The position numbers and the translations under genes were made by a program. Below the pieces are notes generated by a model. It worked only from the letters and a program-made list of their open reading frames with translations. It did not search any database and was not told the DNA's origin. DNA of 10,803 bases. It comes from Solirubrobacterales bacterium. GTDB taxonomy: Bacteria; Actinomycetota; Thermoleophilia; Solirubrobacterales; 70-9. This document shows positions 6,199-10,803 of the stretch, piece after piece (position 1 is the stretch's first letter; the number at the start of each line of letters is the position of its first letter). The stretch covers positions 1 to 10,803 of the forward strand of contig JAUQWL010000196.1 in NCBI GenBank assembly GCA_030835185.1. Reading direction: 5' to 3'.

Positions 6199-6570
6199 TT
6201 CGCGCGGAGGAACCTGAATCGCCCGCCGTTCGTGAATTCCGAGGCCGAGGATCCGGTCGCCGTCCCGCACCTCGACCGAGAAACGGAACTTGCGGTCCTC
6301 GACAACCTCGTCGAGCCTCGCCCAGGCGACGCATGCGGTGCCTTCGAAAGCGGCGGCGACATGCTTGATCGAAACCTCGAAGCCGACCGTCGCTGTCGCC
6401 TCGGGCAGCTCGGGCTGGATCAGCATGGTCGCATTGTGCTCCATCCTCCCGATCATTCCCGGAGTCGAAAGCACCCCCACGCTGAGTGTGCCTCCGACGT
6501 CGGTCACCAGCAATCCGCCGACCGTAAAAGGCTCTTCTCGCTCGGCTCCGATCAGGTCCTGAAGTGACAC
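6184..6570 (-). CDS. FlK-like hotdog-fold acyl-CoA thioesterase
   Basis: A 128-residue protein resembling the fluoroacetyl-CoA thioesterase (FlK) family. T36, E44 and H70 in STPGMIGRMEHNA and IKHVAAAFEG have the same mutual spacing as the FlK catalytic residues Thr42, Glu50 and His76. The following strands (CVAWARLDEVVEDRKFRFSVEVRDGD, then GIHERRAI) complete a hotdog domain. The residue at the place of the FlK gating Phe36 would be Ser30, so selectivity for fluoroacetyl-CoA is not implied; most actinobacterial relatives are of unknown substrate. The start is GTG 6570, the only start in frame before an upstream stop, and TATCCT lies 7 nt ahead of it. It is the first gene of the leftward block, 57 bp before HMG-CoA lyase, and is divergent from the F420 operon. 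An acyl-CoA clearance role in the same pathway is inferred. Confidence 0.8.
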   Translation of the reverse strand: MSLQDLIGAEREEPFTVGGLLVTDVGGTLSVGVLSTPGMIGRMEHNATMLIQPELPEATATVGFEVSIKHVAAAFEGTACVAWARLDEVVEDRKFRFSVEVRDGDRILGLGIHERRAIQVPPREEHDG

Positions 6571-6577
6571 TCGCCGA

Positions 6578-6583
6578 AGGATA
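6578..6583 (-). promoter_or_regulatory. Candidate -10 element of a leaderless promoter (thioesterase)
   Basis: Minus-strand TATCCT is followed by 7 nt and the GTG start at 6570. No Shine-Dalgarno is visible. It shares the 69-bp divergent region with the npdG promoter. Confidence 0.45.
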
Positions 6584-6593
6584 TGCGTAAGGC

Positions 6594-6610
6594 GTCACCG
6601 GCGCCGTGAC
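6594..6610. promoter_or_regulatory. Inverted repeat GTCAC-N7-GTGAC in the divergent promoter region
   Basis: Perfect 5-bp arms (6594-6598 and 6606-6610) flank a centre containing GGCGCC. It lies almost at the middle of the 69-bp gap between the thioesterase and npdG. The right arm (TGAC) falls roughly where the npdG -35 would be, 15-16 bp before its -10. It is a candidate operator acting on both genes; the regulator is unknown. Confidence 0.4.
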
Positions 6611-6626
6611 CGGCGGGCAGAAAGCT

Positions 6627-6632
6627 TAGACT
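6627..6632 (+). promoter_or_regulatory. Candidate -10 element of a leaderless promoter (F420 operon)
   Basis: TAGACT is followed by 7 nt and the GTG start of npdG at 6640. No Shine-Dalgarno precedes the start. A GTGACC at 6606-6611 is a weak -35 candidate. It would drive npdG-cofD-cofC-cofE. Confidence 0.5.
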
Positions 6633-6639
6633 TGCGCCC

Positions 6640-7338
6640 GTGAGCGAAAACGGAAGCACCCCCACTATCCCTGTCCTCGGCGGTACCGGAGCACTCGGCA
6701 GCGGCCTCGTGAAACGCTGGGCCGCGGGCGGTGCCCGCGTGATAATCGGGTCACGGGATGCGGGACGCGCTGAGGAAGCCGCAAAGAAGGTCGCCGACGA
6801 GACCGGCGGTGACGTACTCGGCATGAAGAACGAAGACGCTGCCACCCGGTCGGAGATCGTCTTCCTCACGGTGCCTTTTCGCAACCAGTCCGAATACCTG
6901 ACCAATCTCAAGAACGTCCTGACCGAGGGCCAGATCCTGGTCGACTGTTCGGTCCCGCTGGCTGCGGCGATCAGCGGCAAAGCCACACGGACGATCGGTA
7001 TCTGGCAGGGCTCAGCCGCCCAGCAGGCCCAGGAGATGGCCCCGAAAGGCGTCACCGTGGTCTCCGCGCTCCACACGGTGAGCGGTCCGAAGCTGGCCGA
7101 CCTCGGGACCGCGCTCGGTGAGGACGTGCCGATCTGTGGCGACCGAAAGGCTGACAAGGCCCGGGTCGCCGCCCTGATCGACCGGATAGAAGGACTGCGA
7201 CCCGTGAATGCCGGCTCGCTGGAAACCTCCCGCATCGTCGAGCAACTCACACCGCTCCTGATCTCGATCAACATCAGGTACAAGACCCACGCCGGAATCA
7301 GCTTCACCGGACTGCCTGACGGCGATCCGTTTTCGTGA
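6640..7338 (+). CDS. npdG: NADPH:F420 oxidoreductase (F420-dependent NADP reductase)
   Basis: Transfers hydride between NADPH and coenzyme F420; in bacteria it usually supplies F420H2. The 232 residues give the usual length. The N-terminal Rossmann fold begins PVLGGTGALGSGLVKRW with glycines at 14, 15, 17 and 20, and IGSRD with S38 and R39 at the end of the second strand, placed to hold the NADP 2'-phosphate. Later blocks VFLTVPF, VDCSVPL, VSALHTVSGPKLADL and the C-terminal SLETSRIVEQLTPLLISINIRYKTHAGISFTGL match the NpdG/Fno family. The start is GTG 6640, supported by TAGACT 7 nt upstream. It is the first gene of the F420 operon and its TGA overlaps the GTG of cofD by 4 bp. The association with cofD, cofC and cofE makes the assignment very secure. 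Confidence 0.95.
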   Translation: MSENGSTPTIPVLGGTGALGSGLVKRWAAGGARVIIGSRDAGRAEEAAKKVADETGGDVLGMKNEDAATRSEIVFLTVPFRNQSEYLTNLKNVLTEGQILVDCSVPLAAAISGKATRTIGIWQGSAAQQAQEMAPKGVTVVSALHTVSGPKLADLGTALGEDVPICGDRKADKARVAALIDRIEGLRPVNAGSLETSRIVEQLTPLLISINIRYKTHAGISFTGLPDGDPFS

Positions 7339-8261
7339 AGACGGTCCTCCTCGCCGGCGGTACCGGAGGGGCGAAGCTCGCCGCCGGCATGCAGGACGCG
7401 GTCGGGGAGGAACTCGACGTGATCGCCAACACCGGCGACGACATCGAGACCCTCGGCGTCCACGTGTCTCCGGACCCCGACCTGATCACCTACTGGTTGT
7501 CCGGGGAGATCGACCAGTCCCGCGGCTGGGGAATCAAGGACGACACCTTCAAGGTCTTCGAGCGGATGACCCGCTTCGGTGCGCCTCACTGGTTTTCGCT
7601 GTCCGATCTCGACCTGGCCGCCTGCCTCTACCGCCGCGACTTCATCGAAGAAGGCGGACGCCTGACAGACTCTGCCGCCCAGATCGCGCGCGGCCTCGGC
7701 GTCCGGGCGAGGGTTCTGCCGATGTGCGACGAGCCGGTGCGTACCAAGGTCCTCTGCGACGGCAGCTGGCGGGGTCTTCAGGAATACCTGATCCTCGACA
7801 GCGGGCAGCCCGCGGTCGAAGGCATCGAACTGGAAGGCATCGCCGAAGCCGAGCCGACTCCGGAAGTCCTCGCGGCGATCTCGGACGCCGAGCTGATCGT
7901 GATCGGCCCGTCCAATCCGGTGATCAGCATCGGCCCGATCCTTGCCGTCCCCGGAATGCGCGAGGCGATAACCGACGCCGCGGCACCGGTGGTGGCAGTC
8001 AGCCCGTACGTGGCCGGGAAAGTGATCAAAGGGCCGACCGACAACTTCATGCGGGCGCTCGACCGCCCGACCGCGGCCGCCGGAGTCGCTTCGCTCTACG
8101 AAGGACTGATCGACGCGATGGTTCTCGACGCCGACGATCCGGACCCGCCGCCGTCGGGCGTTCGCTGCTTCTCCACTCCCACCCTCATGCACAGTGCGGA
8201 AAGCCGCGCATCGGTCGCCAGGGCCGTCCTCAAGGTGGGCCGAAAGCTGCTCGAGAGTTGA
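7335..8261 (+). CDS. cofD: 2-phospho-L-lactate (or enolpyruvyl) transferase of F420 synthesis, CofD/FbiA
   Basis: Joins the phospholactyl or phosphoenolpyruvyl group from the CofC product (a guanosine diphosphate intermediate) to the riboflavin-like precursor Fo, giving F420-0 or dehydro-F420-0. It has 308 residues, normal for the family. The signature LLAGGTGGAKLAAG lies at 5-18 and NTGDD at 32-36, followed by HVSPDPDLITYWLSGEID and, further on, IVIGPSNPVISIGPILAVPG and VSPYVAGKVIKGPTDNFM, all typical CofD blocks. The start is GTG 7335 in a GTGA overlap with the npdG stop, and its own stop overlaps the cofC start as TTGA. There is no separate Shine-Dalgarno, so translation is likely coupled. 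In actinobacteria the natural donor is often the phosphoenolpyruvate-derived one; the sequence alone does not settle that here. Confidence 0.96.
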   Translation: MKTVLLAGGTGGAKLAAGMQDAVGEELDVIANTGDDIETLGVHVSPDPDLITYWLSGEIDQSRGWGIKDDTFKVFERMTRFGAPHWFSLSDLDLAACLYRRDFIEEGGRLTDSAAQIARGLGVRARVLPMCDEPVRTKVLCDGSWRGLQEYLILDSGQPAVEGIELEGIAEAEPTPEVLAAISDAELIVIGPSNPVISIGPILAVPGMREAITDAAAPVVAVSPYVAGKVIKGPTDNFMRALDRPTAAAGVASLYEGLIDAMVLDADDPDPPPSGVRCFSTPTLMHSAESRASVARAVLKVGRKLLES

Positions 8262-8899
8262 ACTGTGTCGCGGTCGTAACCGCCAAACGTTTCGATCAGG
8301 CAAAACAGCGCCTTGCCGGTTCGGTCGACGCAGAGTCGAGACAGACTCTCGTGGCGGCGATGCTCGCGGATGTACTCGAGGCGGTCGCCGGATCCCGGCT
8401 GGTCAGGCAGATGATCGTGGTGACCGGCGAGGGGGCCGCCGCAGACCTGGCCCGCGGTCTGGGCGCAGACGTGATCGAAGACCCCGAGAATTATGGCCAC
8501 TCCGAGGCAGCACTGCTCGGCGTCAGGCGGGCGGAGCAGCTCGGAGCCGACTGCGTCGTGATCCTCCCCGGCGACTGTCCGCTCCTCGACCCGCGCGAGC
8601 TCGACCATCTGTTGGCAGGCCTGCCTGACCCCTACGTAGCCGTCGTACCCGACCGTCACGGCACCGGCACGAACTCGCTCGTCCTGGTTCCACCGGACGT
8701 GATCGAACCGGCCTTCGGTGAGGGCAGTTGCGAACGACATCAGAAGATCGCACGAGACGCCGGGGTCGCCTACGGGGTCGAGAACATTCACACGCTCGCC
8801 CTGGACATCGACACCCCCGCCGACATCGTCGCTCTCACGACGAGGCTCGACCTCAAAGGTGACGTGGCCAGGAATACAGCGAAAGTCCTCGGAATCTGA
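8258..8899 (+). CDS. cofC: 2-phospho-L-lactate/phosphoenolpyruvate guanylyltransferase, CofC/FbiD
   Basis: Activates 2-phospholactate or phosphoenolpyruvate with GTP to make the CofD donor. It is a 213-residue single-domain nucleotidyltransferase of usual length. The N-terminal AVVTAKRFDQAKQRL (about 5-19) is the nucleotide-binding signature, LPGDCPLLD (103-111) carries the metal-binding D106, and GTGTNSLVL followed by ALDIDTPADI near the end are also family hallmarks. The start is TTG 8258, which overlaps the cofD stop as TTGA. The open frame extends far upstream into cofD, but that part is a shadow, and the family alignment begins exactly at this TTG. It ends 3 nt before the cofE start. The dehydro or saturated form of the pathway depends on its substrate choice, which I cannot read from the sequence. 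Confidence 0.93.
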   Translation: MNCVAVVTAKRFDQAKQRLAGSVDAESRQTLVAAMLADVLEAVAGSRLVRQMIVVTGEGAAADLARGLGADVIEDPENYGHSEAALLGVRRAEQLGADCVVILPGDCPLLDPRELDHLLAGLPDPYVAVVPDRHGTGTNSLVLVPPDVIEPAFGEGSCERHQKIARDAGVAYGVENIHTLALDIDTPADIVALTTRLDLKGDVARNTAKVLGI

Positions 8900-8902
8900 A
8901 TC

Positions 8903-9664
8903 GTGACCGGACGGGGCGAGATTCATGTGTTCCCGGTCCCCGGCCTGCCGGAAGTCACCGAGGGCTTCGACCTCGGGGGCGCCGTCGCCGCGAACGTCGA
9001 CCTTCAGGCCGGAGATGTCGTTGCGATTTCCCAGAAGGTCGTTTCCAAGAGCGAGGGCCGGCTGGTGAGGCTCGCAACGGTGGAGCCGGGAGCACGGGCA
9101 TCCGGCCTGGCGGAGCGACTGGGCAAGGATCCCCGTCTGGTCGAGCTGATCCTGGGCGAGAGCAGGTCCGTGATCCGGGAGGACAGCGATCGGGGCATCC
9201 TGATCACGGAGACCGTGCATGGCCTCGTCTGCGCCAACTCGGGAGTCGACTCCTCGAACCTGCCGGAAACCGACGCTGCCCTGCTGCTGCCCGAGGACCC
9301 GGACGAATCGGCCAGGCGGATACGCCGGCAGATCGCGTCTTCCTGTGGAGTCCGGACGGCCGTCATCGTGAGCGACAGCCTCGGTCGTGCCTGGCGCCTC
9401 GGTCAGGCCGAGGTAGCGATCGGTTGCGCCGGGATCGCACCGCTCGAGGACTGGCGTGGCAGGACCGATTCCAGCGGCCGCGAGCTCAGTGCCACGGTGA
9501 TCGCGACGGCGGACCAGGTCGCCGCCGCTGCCGACCTGGCCCGGAACAAGACCAGCCGCACCCCGGCGGTGCTGATCCGGGGACTGGCCCACCGGGTGAC
9601 CGAAGGGCACGGTCCGGGTTGCGCCTCACAGCTTCGCCCGGCCGCCGAAGATCTTTTCCGCTGA
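8903..9664 (+). CDS. cofE: Coenzyme F420-0:L-glutamate ligase, single-domain CofE
   Basis: GTP-dependent ligase that adds glutamates to F420-0 to build the oligoglutamate tail. It has 253 residues, like archaeal CofE and much shorter than mycobacterial FbiB (about 448), which carries an extra C-terminal FMN reductase domain. Family blocks are PGLPEV near 13, AISQKVVSKSEGR (41-53), VCANSGVDSSNL, VSDSLGRAWRLGQAEVAIGCAG starting at 156 with D158 in the metal-binding region, and DWRGRTDSSGRELSAT. The protein ends soon after the CofE domain with LAHRVTEGHGPGCASQL, and no open frame follows that could encode the missing domain. The start is GTG 8903, 3 nt after the cofC stop. It is the last gene of the F420 operon. 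If dehydro-F420-0 is made, its reductase must be encoded elsewhere. Confidence 0.95.
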   Translation: MTGRGEIHVFPVPGLPEVTEGFDLGGAVAANVDLQAGDVVAISQKVVSKSEGRLVRLATVEPGARASGLAERLGKDPRLVELILGESRSVIREDSDRGILITETVHGLVCANSGVDSSNLPETDAALLLPEDPDESARRIRRQIASSCGVRTAVIVSDSLGRAWRLGQAEVAIGCAGIAPLEDWRGRTDSSGRELSATVIATADQVAAAADLARNKTSRTPAVLIRGLAHRVTEGHGPGCASQLRPAAEDLFR

Positions 9665-9671
9665 TTCTTCC

Positions 9672-9684
9672 GCCGGAGCCCGGC
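9672..9684 (+). terminator. Short hairpin after cofE abutting the next promoter
   Basis: GCCGG and CCGGC form a 5-bp stem with a 3-nt loop, 7 bp past the cofE stop and one base before the TAGCAT -10 of the next gene. It is a possible weak terminator of the F420 operon, without a U-run. Confidence 0.35.
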
Positions 9685-9685
9685 C

Positions 9686-9691
9686 TAGCAT
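9686..9691 (+). promoter_or_regulatory. Candidate -10 element of a leaderless promoter (DHFR-family gene)
   Basis: TAGCAT is followed by CGCGCC (6 nt) and the ATG at 9698. No Shine-Dalgarno is visible in the 33-bp gap after cofE. This suggests the gene is transcribed separately from the F420 operon. Confidence 0.5.
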
Positions 9692-9697
9692 CGCGCC

Positions 9698-10261
9698 ATG
9701 CCAGCGCAATTCGAGTACTCAGCGAACGTGTCCGTCGACGGCTTCATCGAGGATGCCGAAGGGACCCTTGAGTGGTCCGAACCCAATGAAGAGGTGCACC
9801 GGTTCTGGAACGAGAAGACCTCGGACCTGGAAGGGATGGTCATGGGTCGCCGCCTCTACGAAACGATGGTCCCGTTCTGGCCGGAGGCAGCGGCAAGGCC
9901 GACCGGACAGGAGACATCTGACGAGTTCGCGAAGATCTGGATGTCGAAGCCCCGCTACGTGTTCTCGAGGACCCTCACGAGCGTTGAAGGCGGATGCCGG
10001 CTGGTGTCCCAGGGTCTCCTTCCCTGGGCCCGGGAACTGAGGCAGACGTCGGAAGGCATGTGGGGCGTCGGCGGCCCGGGGCTGGCCTCGGCTCTTTTCT
10101 CGGCCGGCCTCATCGAGCGGGTTCGCCTGGTGGTCGTACCGGCGATCCTCGGGAGCGGCAAACCGTGTTTCGGGCCGGACTTCGGACGGCGTGGCCTGCG
10201 CCTGGTGGAATCCCGGGATTTCCGCTGCGGAGCGCAGATGCTGCTGTACGAGACAACCTGA
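9698..10261 (+). CDS. Dihydrofolate reductase-family (RibD C-terminal-like) protein
   Basis: A 187-residue protein with the DHFR-like fold shared by folate reductases and the reductase domain of RibD. The N-terminal strand and loop EYSANVSVDGFIED (about 6-19) and GMVMGRRLYETMVPFW (about 46-61) match the family. The nucleotide-binding stretch is WGVGGPGLASALFSAGLIERVRLVVVPAILGSGKPCF, with the VGGPG glycines and the LGSGKP turn. Members of this branch (YyaP/YwjB-type) are presumed NADPH-dependent reductases of unknown substrate and are generally not true folate reductases. The start ATG 9698 has TAGCAT 6 nt ahead. It lies 33 bp after cofE, but with its own apparent promoter, so a functional tie to F420 is weak. 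It converges on the alcohol dehydrogenase gene with only 20 bp between stops. Confidence 0.85.
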   Translation: MPAQFEYSANVSVDGFIEDAEGTLEWSEPNEEVHRFWNEKTSDLEGMVMGRRLYETMVPFWPEAAARPTGQETSDEFAKIWMSKPRYVFSRTLTSVEGGCRLVSQGLLPWARELRQTSEGMWGVGGPGLASALFSAGLIERVRLVVVPAILGSGKPCFGPDFGRRGLRLVESRDFRCGAQMLLYETT

Positions 10262-10262
10262 A

Positions 10263-10280
10263 GCAGGCTCGCCGGCCTGC
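10263..10280. terminator. Perfect 6-bp hairpin between convergent genes
   Basis: GCAGGC and GCCTGC form a perfect stem with a 6-nt loop. It fills the 20-bp space between the stops of the DHFR-family and alcohol dehydrogenase genes, so it probably serves as a bidirectional terminator for both. It has no T-run on either side. Confidence 0.6.
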
Positions 10281-10281
10281 C

Positions 10282-10803
10282 TCAGGCGATCCTCAGGACC
10301 AGGGAGCCTTCGACCTTGCCTTCCCGCAGATCGTCGAGCGCCTTCTGTGCGTTTTCCAACGGATAGGTCGTGACTTCGGTTCGCAGACCCGTGTGCCCGG
10401 CCGCTTCGAGCAGTCCGTCGCCGTCGGCACGGGTCAGGTTGGCGACCGAATGCAGGCTGCGCTCCTCCCAGAGGAGCTCGTAGGGAAAAGAGGGGATGTC
10501 GCTCATGTGGATACCGGCGCTTACGATCCTGGCACCCCTCGCGCTCGCCCTCAGCGCATCCACCATCAGCGAACCCACCGGGGCGAAGACGATCGATGCA
10601 TCCAGCTGTTGCGGCGGCAGCTCGTCCGAACCTCCCGCCCACTCGGCTCCGAGCGAGCGGGCGAAGTCCTGAGTCGCGATATCACCCGGCCGGGTGAAGG
10701 CGAAGACCCGCCGTCCCTGGGCGACGGCGATCTGGCAGAGGATGTGCGCGGACGAACCGAAGCCGTAGAGCCCGAGTCGCTCGCCGTCGCCGGCGATCCT
10801 CAT
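10282..10803 (-). CDS. Zinc-type (MDR) alcohol dehydrogenase, C-terminal part, truncated by window edge
   Basis: The visible 173 residues are the nucleotide-binding half of a medium-chain dehydrogenase/reductase. GERLGLYGFGSSAHILCQIA near the left end is the first Rossmann strand and glycine loop. VFAFTR follows as the second strand, whose terminal Thr-Arg suits NADP. DASIVFAPVGSLMVDALRASARGARIVSAGIH is the usual region before the catalytic-domain return, and the protein closes with ENAQKALDDLREGKVEGSLVLRIA. Full-length members are about 330-350 residues, so the zinc-binding N-terminal half lies beyond base 10803. The ATG at the window edge is not taken as the start. The pattern LGLYGFGxSAH is seen in the zinc-binding alcohol dehydrogenase family related to AdhA; the alcohol or aldehyde substrate is unknown. 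Confidence 0.88.
   Translation of the reverse strand: MRIAGDGERLGLYGFGSSAHILCQIAVAQGRRVFAFTRPGDIATQDFARSLGAEWAGGSDELPPQQLDASIVFAPVGSLMVDALRASARGARIVSAGIHMSDIPSFPYELLWEERSLHSVANLTRADGDGLLEAAGHTGLRTEVTTYPLENAQKALDDLREGKVEGSLVLRIA

Noticed and set aside
6594..6610. Transcription terminator in the divergent gap
   Set aside because: The dyad lies between divergent starts, so there is no upstream gene on either strand for it to terminate.
7724..8257. N-terminal extension of cofC
   Set aside because: The frame is open far upstream, but this part overlaps cofD out of frame and the family homology begins at the TTG at 8258.
6552..8303. Long minus-strand open frame of about 583 codons
   Set aside because: It is antisense to npdG and cofD, which carry clear family motifs; no recognisable domain on the minus strand.
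8096..9610. Long minus-strand open frame of about 504 codons
   Set aside because: It is antisense to cofC and cofE, both firmly identified.

Overview
The window is high-GC and densely packed, with many GTG and TTG starts, almost no space between genes, and a coenzyme F420 biosynthesis operon. Together these suggest an actinobacterium, perhaps Thermoleophilia/Solirubrobacterales-like. That placement is inference from gene content and style; there is no rRNA or other marker here. No gene-free stretch exceeds about 165 bases.

Left part (1-6570): an acyl-CoA and ketone-body block. The C-terminal two thirds of an acetoacetyl-CoA synthetase reads rightward from the left edge. It converges on a leftward series that runs, in transcription order from 6570 down to 1342: FlK-like acyl-CoA thioesterase, HMG-CoA lyase, an NTF2/SnoaL-like small protein, 3-hydroxyacyl-CoA (3-hydroxybutyryl-CoA) dehydrogenase, biotin-dependent acyl-CoA carboxylase beta subunit, and a PAP2-type membrane phosphatase. 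HMG-CoA lyase releases acetoacetate, the synthetase re-activates it, and the dehydrogenase interconverts acetoacetyl-CoA and 3-hydroxybutyryl-CoA. The carboxylase may be methylcrotonyl-CoA carboxylase (leucine breakdown), but its substrate is unresolved and no alpha subunit is present.

Right part (6640-9664): a tight rightward operon for coenzyme F420, npdG-cofD-cofC-cofE, with 4-bp start/stop overlaps between the first three genes and 3 nt before cofE. CofE is a single-domain protein without the FMN reductase half seen in mycobacterial FbiB. A dihydrofolate-reductase-family protein follows with its own apparent promoter and converges on the C-terminal part of a zinc-type alcohol dehydrogenase that runs off the right edge.

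Regulation: five genes have a TANNNT -10-like hexamer exactly 6-7 nt before the start codon and no convincing Shine-Dalgarno, the arrangement of leaderless transcripts. The most unusual feature is a strictly 29-bp-periodic tandem array (about 5034-5166) carrying five copies of GGTTCGAACC or a one-base variant. It sits just upstream of one of these promoters. Other curiosities are a perfect 18-bp tandem duplication over the thioesterase stop codon, a terminator-like hairpin inside the carboxylase leader, and hairpins that abut -10 elements. I see no mobile element, CRISPR array, RNA gene or clearly new multi-gene system; the array is the best candidate for something undescribed.
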